Source of the DNA: Candidatus Intricatilinea gracilis
Lineage (GTDB): Bacteria; Pseudomonadota; Gammaproteobacteria; Burkholderiales; Burkholderiaceae_C
Assembly: GCA_016702605.1 (NCBI GenBank)
Contig: JADJDQ010000021.1
Location: forward strand, 930,001 to 994,000
DNA length: 64,000 nucleotides
Direction of reading: 5' to 3'
Shown in pieces: positions 16,236 to 24,247 of the stretch. The notes below the pieces were generated by a model. It saw nothing but the letters and a program-made list of their open reading frames with translations, was not told where the DNA came from and did not search any database. How positions within the stretch are numbered: the stretch's first letter is position 1; the number at the start of each line of letters is the position of its first letter. The translations under genes and the position numbers were made by a program.

Positions 16236-16454
16236 ATGCCCTATTACGTTTTCGCCGTCAAAGGTTTTGGCCAGCTCGACAAGCTGGCCGAGTTCGATGT
16301 CTTTCGTGAGGCATCGGCTCATGCCAAGACGCTGCGCCAGGCGCAGCCTGGCGGCAACGCGCCCCGCATCAAGGTGATGTTCGGGGTCAACCAGATCGAG
16401 GCCGAGGATCAGCTGCTGCAGCCTCGCGAGGCCGGACCATCGGGCGACGATTGA
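16236..16454 (+). CDS. Small conserved-looking protein ending the dsr-divergent operon
   Basis: A 72-residue protein, MPYYVFAVKGFGQLDKLAEFD, followed by EASAHAKTLRQAQ and KVMFGVNQIEAEDQLL. There is no signal peptide and no cysteine. The alternation of a YYVF strand, helix, VMF strand and helix suggests a small alpha/beta ferredoxin-like fold. It follows the S24-like gene by 42 bases and is last before a palindrome-rich spacer. Function unknown. Confidence 0.7.
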   Translation: MPYYVFAVKGFGQLDKLAEFDVFREASAHAKTLRQAQPGGNAPRIKVMFGVNQIEAEDQLLQPREAGPSGDD

Positions 16455-16464
16455 CACGACGGCG

Positions 16465-16520
16465 CCTGAGCCCCGGGCTCGGGACTAGGCCCGTGCACCG
16501 GGCTCAGGCCTAGGCCCATG
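16465..16520. terminator. Palindrome-rich spacer, likely bidirectional terminator
   Basis: Between two convergent genes. CCTGAGCCC at 16465-16473 pairs exactly with GGGCTCAGG at 16500-16508, and an inner stem GAGCC/GGCTC lies at 16468-16480. Two imperfect 21-base direct repeats (16475-16495 and 16500-16520, 18 of 21 identical) overlap the stems. No T tract follows, so termination is inferred from position and stem strength only. Confidence 0.45.
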
Positions 16521-16594
16521 GACCGACCCACGCAAAGAAACCACGCACGGGGCCCACACAAAGTGCCCACCCACAGGCAGGTCGCCCGGGCCTG

Positions 16595-17716
16595 TCACTC
16601 GCGCTCGGCCTGCCAGGTGATGACCTTCAGCGTGGCCACCGATCCGGTGATGATGGCCGCCACGGCGATGAACGATCCCAGTGCCAGGGTCGACAGCCCC
16701 GACAGGCCCTGGCCCACCGTGCAACCCAGCGCGGTCACGCCACCAAAACCCATCAGCATGGCGCCGATGAGCTGGGTGCGCAGGTCACCGAGTGAGGCGA
16801 AACCTTCCCAGCGGAAACGCCGCGTCGCCAGAGCATAGGCGGCCGATCCGGCAATTACCCCGAGCACACTGGCGATGCCGAAACTCAGATGCAGCGACTT
16901 GTCGGTCCACATCATGAGCAGCTCGAGGCCAAACGCCAGCGGTGCCACGAAGCTGAGTGATTCGAGCGTGTGTGTGTTGGTGGCGAAGTACACCACCTCG
17001 AGGGTCTCGGGGTTCTCGCCGTGGCCCAGGTGGCCGGTCACGTACCAGGCCGCCGCGATCAGCAGGCCGAGCGCGACACTGCCCAGCACCTGCGAGGTGT
17101 TGCTGCGAAAGCGCTTGTCCTTCAAGGCAAACACCAGCAGCACCACGGCCACGACACCGGCGGCCACCAGCAAGGCAGTGCCGCCGGGCAGGCCCAGGCC
17201 ACGTGCGAGTGCGGTGGCCAGGCTCTGGTCCGGCCAACCCATCGCACCGAGGTCGACACGCACCGGGTCGAGGTAACTGGCGCGCCACTGGCCGAACAGC
17301 CCCTTGAGTGTCATGTACGACGACAGGCCCAGGAACACCAGCACCACTAGTGATCGCAGGCTGCCGCCGCCCAGGCGCAGCAGGTTCTTGTTGGCGCAGC
17401 CACCGGCGATCGACATGCCGACACCGAAGGTCAGGCCGCCGATCAGCAGCGACAACCAGGGCAGCACCGGGCGCTGCACCACCGATTTGCCGATCTCGAC
17501 CTGCCCTGTCTGCACCAGCACGGTGGTGCCGACGATGGCCACGGCCAGCGCCAGCAGCCACATGCGCATGCGGCTCCAGTGACCCATGTTGACGATGTCG
17601 GACAAGGCCCCCATGGTGCAGAAGTTGGTCTTCGATGCGACCAGACCGAACACGAACGCCAGGGCGAAGCCGCCAGCGATCACGACATTGCCGAAGCTTG
17701 CGGCGGTGGGTTCCAT
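16595..17716 (-). CDS. YeeE/YedE (TsuA-like) sulfur-compound transporter
   Basis: A 373-residue polytopic membrane protein with the cysteine-bearing motifs of the YeeE/YedE family: SKTNFCTMGALSD, SIAGGCANKNLLRLGGG and ALGCTVGQGLSGL. In the characterised member TsuA such conserved cysteines relay thiosulfate through the membrane. It is the last gene of the tusA-dsrE2-yeeE unit, so it likely imports thiosulfate or a related sulfur species for TusA-linked sulfur trafficking. It is convergent with the dsr-divergent operon. Confidence 0.9.
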   Translation of the reverse strand: MEPTAASFGNVVIAGGFALAFVFGLVASKTNFCTMGALSDIVNMGHWSRMRMWLLALAVAIVGTTVLVQTGQVEIGKSVVQRPVLPWLSLLIGGLTFGVGMSIAGGCANKNLLRLGGGSLRSLVVLVFLGLSSYMTLKGLFGQWRASYLDPVRVDLGAMGWPDQSLATALARGLGLPGGTALLVAAGVVAVVLLVFALKDKRFRSNTSQVLGSVALGLLIAAAWYVTGHLGHGENPETLEVVYFATNTHTLESLSFVAPLAFGLELLMMWTDKSLHLSFGIASVLGVIAGSAAYALATRRFRWEGFASLGDLRTQLIGAMLMGFGGVTALGCTVGQGLSGLSTLALGSFIAVAAIITGSVATLKVITWQAERE

Positions 17717-17825
17717 GCCGTCTCCAGTGCCGTTCAGGCTGCGCCTGCGGCGTAGTAGCGCCCGTGCCGAGGGCCGGACGAGTGTTGTTCGGTGGGGCGC
17801 CCGGCGGCCTGGTGCCGGGCCGTCG

Positions 17826-18296
17826 TCAGATGAACAGGCAGACGTCGGTTTCGCCGGCGAACTTCATGAAGGTGGCGGCACCGCCGTATTCGATGCCGTC
17901 GATGAAGTCGCTCTTGTCGAACTCGAACAGGTCGACCGTCATCTGGCAGGCGATGAACTTCACGTCGGCCTCGATGCACACGTCGCGCAGCTCGGTGAGC
18001 GAGGCCACGCCCTTCTTCTTCATCTTGGCCTTCATCATCGACGTGGCCATGGCCTCCATGCCGGGCAGCATGGACACCACCACCGGCATGGGCACCGGCA
18101 TCGGCATGGCCGGGTTGGCCAGCGGGCTGATGGCGATGCCGTCGAGGTTCTTGCGCAGCAGCTGCAGGCCGTAGAAGGTGAAGAACACCTGGACTTCCCA
18201 GCCGAGCGCAGCGGCGGTGGAAGCCAGGATCAGGGGTGGGTACGCCATGTCGAGCGCACCCTTGGTGGCGATGATCGCCATCTTCTTGCTGGCCAT
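17826..18296 (-). CDS. dsrE2: DsrE2-type membrane-associated sulfur-trafficking protein
   Basis: A 156-residue DsrE/F-like protein (ATKGALDMAYPPLILAST, FFTFYGLQLLRKNLDG) with a Met/Pro-rich middle section (PAMPMPVPMPVVVSMLPG) and a conserved Cys in VKFIACQMTVDLF. This matches DsrE2, usually encoded beside tusA and rhodanese in sulfur oxidisers, where it interacts with TusA. The ATG at 18296 is chosen because it starts the family motif; the frame upstream is a shadow of tusA. Confidence 0.92.
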   Translation of the reverse strand: MASKKMAIIATKGALDMAYPPLILASTAAALGWEVQVFFTFYGLQLLRKNLDGIAISPLANPAMPMPVPMPVVVSMLPGMEAMATSMMKAKMKKKGVASLTELRDVCIEADVKFIACQMTVDLFEFDKSDFIDGIEYGGAATFMKFAGETDVCLFI

Positions 18297-18333
18297 AGGG
18301 TCTTTCGTGGCTGGTGGGGTCAGGTAGCGACGA

Positions 18334-18561
18334 TCAACCCTTCTTGAGCAAGAAGACGAACTTGCCGCCTTCTTCACCTTGCTCGAGCAGCGGATTGCCC
18401 GTCTGCTCGGCAAAGGCGGCCATGTCGCACACCGAGCCTGGGTCGGTAGCAATCACGCGCAGGACCTGGCCACTCTCCATGCCGGCGAGTGCCTTCTTGG
18501 TCTTCACGATGGGCATCGGGCAGGCCAGCCCCGAGGCGTCGAATTCCTTGTCGAAGTTCAT
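18334..18561 (-). CDS. tusA: TusA sulfur carrier protein
   Basis: A 75-residue protein with the diagnostic SGLACPMPIVKTKKAL motif, in which the Cys carries persulfide, and the C-terminal FVFLLKKG. TusA moves sulfur from rhodanese to DsrEFH in the Dsr pathway. The neighbours (dsrE2 and yeeE downstream, rhodanese divergent) form the known rhd-tusA-dsrE2 sulfur-trafficking set. A GGAGACAAGC ribosome site precedes the ATG. Confidence 0.97.
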   Translation of the reverse strand: MNFDKEFDASGLACPMPIVKTKKALAGMESGQVLRVIATDPGSVCDMAAFAEQTGNPLLEQGEEGGKFVFLLKKG

Positions 18562-18628
18562 GCTTGTCTCCTCGGCGTCATGCGCGCCGTCAGCAACTGC
18601 ATTAGCGTGGCGAAGGGGGGGGTGCGTC

Positions 18629-18668
18629 TACTCCCGCGACGGGTGATGGCAAGTAGCCCATACGGGTA
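18629..18668. promoter_or_regulatory. tusA / rhodanese divergent control region with two inverted repeats
   Basis: Within the 165-base gap between tusA and the rhodanese gene lie CCCG-CGA-CGGG at 18633-18643 and TAGCCC-ATAC-GGGTA at 18654-18668. Their centres are about 24 bases apart, as in the dsrA control region. A run of eight G sits nearby. This supports shared regulation of the two sulfur units, by inference. Confidence 0.42.
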
Positions 18669-18726
18669 GTGTGGACAGGCGACACTAGCGACTGGCCCGA
18701 TCGGGGTCGCAGACTGGAACCCCCTT

Positions 18727-19245
18727 ATGTCGTCACCATCCGACGATGCCCAACTCGATGCCATGATCAACGAGCAGCGCGCCCTGCTCGAGATCTCGCT
18801 GCAGTCCTCACAAGAGCTGTGCCGGCTGGGCCTGGCCACGATGATCGACATCCGCCAGAGCTTCGAGATCGACATGAAGGGCGCCATGCCCGACACCGTG
18901 CACATCCCGCTGTTCGAGGTCAAGCGCATGCTCGGCCACGCCCTGACCGAAGACGAGCAGGACATCCTGGATGCCGGCCGGCCCAAGGACATCGACGCCA
19001 GCACCTTCTTCACCCTCATCAACCAGGTGCACCACGCCCGTGACCAACTGCTGCTGTGTGTATGCAACAGCGGCCGACGCAGCCTGGCCGCCGCAGCGCT
19101 GCTGCGCTCGCTGGGTTACCCCAAGGCCTTGTCGGTGGCAGGTGGTTTCCAGGCCTGGAAAAAACAACAACAGGCCGCCGCAAGCGCGCCTGCAGTCGCC
19201 GCCTCGCTAACTGCTGCGCCGCCCGCCCCGTCTCCAAGCACGTGA
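18727..19245 (+). CDS. Rhodanese-domain protein divergent from tusA
   Basis: A 172-residue protein whose C-terminal half is a single rhodanese domain with the active loop LLCVCNSGRRSLAAA and the closing VAGGFQAWKK. The N-terminal half is helical and has HIPLFEVKRMLGH, resembling a degenerate inactive rhodanese-like stretch. A low-complexity Ala/Pro tail follows. No signal peptide, so cytoplasmic. Rhodaneses next to tusA generate protein persulfides and load TusA. Confidence 0.87.
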   Translation: MSSPSDDAQLDAMINEQRALLEISLQSSQELCRLGLATMIDIRQSFEIDMKGAMPDTVHIPLFEVKRMLGHALTEDEQDILDAGRPKDIDASTFFTLINQVHHARDQLLLCVCNSGRRSLAAAALLRSLGYPKALSVAGGFQAWKKQQQAAASAPAVAASLTAAPPAPSPST

Positions 19246-19362
19246 TCAAGCCACGATCACACTGATCGGCGACGTCCACGGCCAACGCATACCGCCGGGG
19301 CGTGCGGCCCGCAGCCGCGCCCATGTCGGACTGGGTGGCAGTTTGTCCACCGCGACATGCCG

Positions 19363-19500
19363 CACCTGCGTCAGGCCGGGCACTGGCGCTGGCCAGGGTT
19401 CCGGCACACGCGCATGATTGGGCAGCGCTGCAATGATGGCGTTGACACGCACCTGAAAATCAGCCTCGCTCAGCCGAGCAAGCGCCACGATCAACTTTGG
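19363..19500 (-). pseudogene. Possible fragment of a conserved exported-protein C-terminal module
   Basis: The minus-strand frame reads PKLIVALARLSEADFQVRVN followed by AIIAAL and PEPWPAPVP, resembling a C-terminal module seen in larger proteobacterial fibronectin-type proteins, but the sequence on either side does not continue into a recognisable protein and no start is evident. The surrounding 600 bases (19246-19850) contain no other convincing gene and are less GC-rich than the flanks. This looks like a gene remnant. The family recollection is from memory and needs a search. Confidence 0.35.
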
Positions 19501-19850
19501 GTATGGCTTTGAAGACACTCCTTGAATACGAATAGGGCAACAAATACCGCCGCGTTGCCAGCCACCAATATCCGCCACCTTGCGCATGTTGTGATCATCC
19601 CGATGGGTGGAAATGCCAAACCCCATGTGTGCAAGATGTCGTGGCAATTCAGGGTCACCTGCAAATACCTGGAGCGACCGTATGTTCGCGAGCGGTGCGT
19701 GTTTGTGCCACTGCTTCGCTTGCGGGTATCAACTCTCGGATTGAGCACGCGGGGCCGGTCGTTGCGCACACGCACCTTGCCTCGAATGGTAGGTGTCGCT
19801 GGGTATCATCTCCCCACAACGCAGTGCGGCAGATCGAGGGAGGACCGCCA

Positions 19851-21749
19851 ATGGAGATCGATCGTTTCAATCACATGGTCAGCCGCCTGGAGCGCGAGAG
19901 CGAGCTGGCGCCGGGCGTCTATCGGGCCAAGGTGGCTGCGCTGGCCTTGCTTGGGTTCGGCATCCTCGCGCTGGTGCTGGGTGCCGTCGGGTTCGGACTG
20001 GTGCTGATTGCTGGTATCGCGGTGGCGATCGTGCTCAGTGGTGGCGCGGCGCTATTGCTGCTTCTCAAGCTCGGCAAACTGCTGTTCCTGCTGGCGATAC
20101 CCCTTTGGTATCTGGTGAGGGCGGCTGTTCGAGCCTTGTTCATCCGCCTGCCACCGCCGCAGGGCCGGGAGATGACCCGGGCCGAGGCGCCCGCCCTGTT
20201 CGACGCCCTCGACCGCATGCGCCAATCGATGAAGGGCCCGCGCTTTCATCATGTGTTGATCGTCGATGAGGTCAACGCTGCGGTCGTCCAGCGCCCGGCC
20301 TTCGGCTTGATCGGCTGGCCGCGCAACTATCTGCTCCTGGGCCTGCCGCTGCTGGAGTGCATGCCGCCGGCCGAAGCGCTGGCTGTCGTTGCCCACGAGT
20401 ACGGCCACCTTGCCGGCTCGCACGGGCACTTCTCGGCCTTCATCTACCGGTTGCGGCACACATGGGCAACGGTGCAGGCCTACTGCAACCACATCCAGGG
20501 TTGGCTGGGCCGACTGGTCTCGCCCCTGGTGCGGTGGTATGCGCCGTATTTCAACGCCTACACGTTTGTGCTGGCGCGGGCCGACGAGTACCAGGCCGAC
20601 GCCGCCTCGGCCGAGCTCGTGGGCGCGGCCAATGCTGCCAATGCACTCAAGCGCGTGAACGTCGTGGCCCCGCAGCACAAGCGCTTCATGGACCAGACCT
20701 TCGAGCAGATCGACCACCAGGCCCACCCGCCGCAAGACCTCATGGTCCGCTGGGCCGCCCAGGCCACCCACGCGCCCGCCGACATGGATGCCCAGCGCTG
20801 GATGGACGAAGCACTCGATCGCGAAGGACATTTCTCCGACAGCCACCCGACCCTGCGTGCGCGCCTGACGGCGCTCTCGCGGTCGGCCGACGCGCTGCAT
20901 GAACCGCCGCCGCCCGTGCAAGGTGAGTCGGCCGCGCAGGCGTGGCTGGGGCCATTGGTGGAGAAGCTGCGCACCGAGTTGCAGACCAGGTGGGCCGAAC
21001 ACGTGGCCGAGCCCTGGGCAGACCGCCATGCCGAGGCCCACAAGCAGCGCCAGCGCCTGGCCGAACTTCGCACCTTGGGCGCGCCCGACGCGGACCAGCA
21101 ACTCGAAGCCATCCGCCTCACCATGCGGCTGGAACCCGGCACCGATGTGCTGGCGGCGCTTGCCGGGTTCAATGCCACTCACCCCGATCACCCCTTGGGC
21201 CTGTTCCTGGAAGGCACCGCGCGGCTCGACAAGGGCGAGCGTGAGGGCCTGCCCCTGCTTGATCGCGCGATGTTGCTCGACCCCGAGGCCACCAAACCGG
21301 CCTGCGAGCGCGCCCACGCGTTCCTGCGCGAGCGCAAGGTCAAGGACCAGGCCGAAGCCTATGCCGAGCGCTGGCGTGCTCGCGACACCTTGGAGACTGA
21401 CCGCTCGCGCCAACTGCAGACCATCGATGCCAAGCCTGCGCTGGCACCCCATGGACTGGACGCCAGCACGATCGCCGCGGTGAAGTCTCGGCTTGCCGGC
21501 AAGACGCTGACCGACGTCGCTGCCGTCTACCTCGCGCGCCGCGTCATTCCTGCCGACCCGAGCGTGGTGCAACTCGTGATGGGCGTGCACCTGTCCTGGT
21601 GGGGCCGGCGCCGCGCAAAGCAGCGCACCGTCGTCCAGCGACTCGCCGCCATCGAATGGCCCGTCCCGCTCGTCTTCGTGACCCTGGATGGCCACTATGC
21701 GCCGATGAAGAAGCGGTTCAGCGCGCTGTCGGACGCCAGGCTGGTTTGA
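19851..21749 (+). CDS. M48-family metallopeptidase with membrane-anchored N-terminus
   Basis: A 632-residue protein. Residues 20-100 contain two to three hydrophobic segments; the zinc-binding HEYGH motif lies in AVVAHEYGHLAGS, and a later DEYQADAASAEL supplies the third ligand Glu/Asp region of M48 proteases. The C-terminal half, after about residue 400, is helical (KQRQRLAELRTLGAPDADQQ, repeated acidic helices) and could be TPR-like. The ATG at 19851 has a strong GAGGGAGGA ribosome site; the longer frame upstream is rejected. M48 enzymes act in envelope quality control. The gene is isolated, with no operon partner. Confidence 0.85.
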   Translation: MEIDRFNHMVSRLERESELAPGVYRAKVAALALLGFGILALVLGAVGFGLVLIAGIAVAIVLSGGAALLLLLKLGKLLFLLAIPLWYLVRAAVRALFIRLPPPQGREMTRAEAPALFDALDRMRQSMKGPRFHHVLIVDEVNAAVVQRPAFGLIGWPRNYLLLGLPLLECMPPAEALAVVAHEYGHLAGSHGHFSAFIYRLRHTWATVQAYCNHIQGWLGRLVSPLVRWYAPYFNAYTFVLARADEYQADAASAELVGAANAANALKRVNVVAPQHKRFMDQTFEQIDHQAHPPQDLMVRWAAQATHAPADMDAQRWMDEALDREGHFSDSHPTLRARLTALSRSADALHEPPPPVQGESAAQAWLGPLVEKLRTELQTRWAEHVAEPWADRHAEAHKQRQRLAELRTLGAPDADQQLEAIRLTMRLEPGTDVLAALAGFNATHPDHPLGLFLEGTARLDKGEREGLPLLDRAMLLDPEATKPACERAHAFLRERKVKDQAEAYAERWRARDTLETDRSRQLQTIDAKPALAPHGLDASTIAAVKSRLAGKTLTDVAAVYLARRVIPADPSVVQLVMGVHLSWWGRRRAKQRTVVQRLAAIEWPVPLVFVTLDGHYAPMKKRFSALSDARLV

Positions 21750-22108
21750 TCCGCGGCCACCGATCCTGGGGTAGCAAGCTGGGGCTGGGCGGATGAGCGG
21801 GCGAGTGAGACTTGGTGCAGCCGGTCAGGATTCACGAGCGAATGGCGGCGGGCACCAATGCCAGACTTTGGCCGGTTCGTCGGGCAGCTGATCGCTATAC
21901 CTCGGAACTTGCCCTTCGGCGGCGGCTGGCCGGTCGGACAGGGCAACCATCTGGTTGTGATGCCCGGCCGACGACTGCTCCCGCTGGCGGTGAACTGGGA
22001 CTTACGACCCGTAAGAGACACTCGTCTGGACAACCACCTGTCCCTGAAGCAGTCAGTCGAGCCTGCGATCGACGCTTGGTGAGCGCCCGTCACCCGATGG
22101 CGTCTGGC
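21750..22108. other. Intergenic stretch without a convincing gene
   Basis: Frames on both strands are open for 70-130 codons because of high GC, but none shows a ribosome site, a domain or a plausible composition; translations are Arg/Pro-rich or disagree with each other. A short plus frame starting near 21858 (MPDFGRFVGQLIAIPRN) is the least unlikely. I see nothing supportable. Confidence 0.4.
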
Positions 22109-23368
22109 TCACAGTCCCCGAGAGGAAGCCAGCGCCAGTAGTGCGTCAGCAGCCACAGTCGCGCCCGGACTTTCGGCTGCCAGCGTTCTGGCAAGCTCGG
22201 AACAACGAAACCGAACCGAAGGCTCGGCCACCAGCGCGTCCAGCGCCTTCGCCACGGCGGCGGGCTTGTAGTGCCTGGGCAGCAATTGCCTGGCAATGCC
22301 GAGCGCCTGCACGCGCCGTGCATTGTCGAACTGGTCGAAGCCCATCGGTCGCACCAGTTGCGGCACACCGGCCAGGAGGGCCTGGCTGGTGGTGCCGATG
22401 CCTCCGTGGTGCACCAGGCAAGACAGCCTTGGCAGCAGCGCCTTGAAGGGCACGTAGCCGAAGTGGGCCACGTGATGCGGCAGGTCGGCGGGCAACTGCG
22501 CGGCGTCCTGCGTCAGCAGAAGGCCGCGCCGGCCAGAGAGCTCGCAAGCGCGCACCGAGGTGTCGAAGAACGCGTGGGACGACGCGTTGGCTGTGCCCGC
22601 GGTGAAGGCGACGGGTGGTTCGCCGGCGTCGAGGAATCGCTGCACGTCCGGCGGCAGTGCCCTGTCGTCACCGTGGTCATAGAGCGGGAAGCCGGCCAGT
22701 TGCAGGCCTGAGGGCCAGTCGGGTTGGACGGGCGCAAACCAGGCCGGGAATAGGCCCAAGGTTAGGTCGGCTTCGTGGATCCAACGGTGGAAGACTCGAC
22801 TCACTGGCGCAAGGCCGCACTCGGCACGGATGGCATTGAATGGCGCCGTGAACAGCGGGTCGAGAAAGCGCCGGTCCATCAGGCGCCAGATCAGGCGCTT
22901 CACGATGGCCGGCGCGCGCTCCATGTGCCCCAGCGGTCCGATGGAGGGTGCCCGGTGGTTCGATCGGAGCCACGATGGAGACAGGTGCACGGTGACCACC
23001 GGCACGTGCTTCATCTCGGCCAGCAGTCGCGTGGCCCAGGCCAGTGACGAACCCACTACCAGCGTGCGGCCCGGCTCGTGTTCGCGCTCCAGCAATGCCA
23101 AGCAGCGGCGCTGGGTGCTGATGACCGCCTGGGCCAGCAAGGCCATGCCCTTTCGGGCGTCTGTGGCATCACGATCGGACAGCAAGCGCTGGTACTCGGC
23201 GGACGACAGGACTTCGACGAACTGCAAGCCCGCCTCGGCCGCCAAGGGGGCAAATGGGCCGCTGGCGAAGATGCGGACCGTATGCCCACGATCCTGCAGT
23301 TCACGGCCCAGGCTGATGAAGGGAAGTACATCGCCGTGAGAGCCGGCCGCCACGATCAGGATTTTCAT
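22109..23368 (-). CDS. UDP-glycosyltransferase-like (GT1/GT28 fold) protein
   Basis: A 419-residue protein beginning MKILIVAAGSHGDVLPFISLG, the N-terminal donor-domain signature of MGT/UGT-like glycosyltransferases. The C-terminal nucleotide-sugar site reads LVHHGGIGTTSQALLAGVPQ followed by FDQFDNARR. It may glycosylate a small molecule such as a toxin, antibiotic or lipid. It is transcribed divergently from the TetR gene with a near-perfect operator between them, so it is probably repressed by that regulator. Confidence 0.88.
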   Translation of the reverse strand: MKILIVAAGSHGDVLPFISLGRELQDRGHTVRIFASGPFAPLAAEAGLQFVEVLSSAEYQRLLSDRDATDARKGMALLAQAVISTQRRCLALLEREHEPGRTLVVGSSLAWATRLLAEMKHVPVVTVHLSPSWLRSNHRAPSIGPLGHMERAPAIVKRLIWRLMDRRFLDPLFTAPFNAIRAECGLAPVSRVFHRWIHEADLTLGLFPAWFAPVQPDWPSGLQLAGFPLYDHGDDRALPPDVQRFLDAGEPPVAFTAGTANASSHAFFDTSVRACELSGRRGLLLTQDAAQLPADLPHHVAHFGYVPFKALLPRLSCLVHHGGIGTTSQALLAGVPQLVRPMGFDQFDNARRVQALGIARQLLPRHYKPAAVAKALDALVAEPSVRFRCSELARTLAAESPGATVAADALLALASSRGL

Positions 23369-23379
23369 GAATCGAGCAA

Positions 23380-23396
23380 TGTAAACACTGTTGACA
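23380..23396. promoter_or_regulatory. Probable TetR operator TGTAAACACTGTTGACA
   Basis: This 17-base element is an almost perfect palindrome, 14 of 16 paired positions (TGTnAACA-n-TGTTnACA). It lies in the 55-base gap between the glycosyltransferase start (23368) and the TetR start (23424), the classic place for a TetR operator overlapping both promoters. Confidence 0.65.
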
Positions 23397-23423
23397 TGCG
23401 CACTCTAGCAGAGAATGTGAACG

Positions 23424-23999
23424 GTGAATACATCGACGGCTCGCGCGACCTACCACCATGGCGATCTGCGGGTGGCGCTGTTGGCGGCGGCGCGGGCGCT
23501 GCTCGACGAAGGTGGTGTGTCGGCCGTCAGCCTGCGCGAGGCAGCGCGGCGCGCGGGCGTATCCCCGGCTGCTTGCTACAGGCACTTTGCGGACAAGGAC
23601 GCACTGCTGACGGCGCTCGCGGTGCAAGGTTTCGAAGAGTTCGCCCAGGCCCTGGGCAAGGCTTTCAAAGGGGCACAGCAACCATTCGCCGAGATGGGCG
23701 TTGCCTATGTCGAGTTCGCGGTCCAGAGGCCGGGCATGTTCCGCCTGATGTTCGGCCCGGCCGTGGCCGACCGCACCCGCAGTCCAGCGCTATTGGAAGC
23801 CATCGCCGGTTCGACCCGGCTGTTCGAAAGCGGCCTGAAGACCAGCACGCAGGCAGCGCCCGATGATCCCGTGGCCGGTCTGCGAGCGTGGGCCACGGTG
23901 CACGGGCTGGCCACCTTGGCGATCGACGGCATGCTGCCCAAGTACGACCCCGTGATGCTCGCGCGAGCGCTCGCGAAGTTGCCGCTACAAGCTCCTTGA
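23424..23999 (+). CDS. TetR-family transcriptional regulator, divergent from glycosyltransferase
   Basis: A 191-residue protein with an N-terminal TetR helix-turn-helix (SLREAARRAGVSPAACYRHFADKDALL) and a C-terminal ligand-binding domain of the TetR_C_33/WHG type (RPGMFRLMFGPAVADR). The start codon is GTG. It is expected to repress itself and the divergent glycosyltransferase by binding the palindrome between them and to release on binding a small hydrophobic ligand. Confidence 0.9.
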   Translation: MNTSTARATYHHGDLRVALLAAARALLDEGGVSAVSLREAARRAGVSPAACYRHFADKDALLTALAVQGFEEFAQALGKAFKGAQQPFAEMGVAYVEFAVQRPGMFRLMFGPAVADRTRSPALLEAIAGSTRLFESGLKTSTQAAPDDPVAGLRAWATVHGLATLAIDGMLPKYDPVMLARALAKLPLQAP

Positions 24000-24247
24000 G
24001 CTTGCTCGATGACGTGTCGAGGTGGCGCACCCCAGAGCGAAACCGGGAGACCGTCGGCTTCTGGCCGCGTCCGTGACTTGACCTCGCTGCCCGCAAGCCG
24101 CCTGTCGCAGCGCACAACGACTCCCACAGAACTCGCATCTGTCGACGCTCGTCGAGGCACGCGGGCAGGGCGAGAATCACCGCCTGCACTGCCCCTGGTC
24201 GACTCGACGGCCTGTCCCTATCTACAGCCGCTGCCCTCAGCCCGCCC

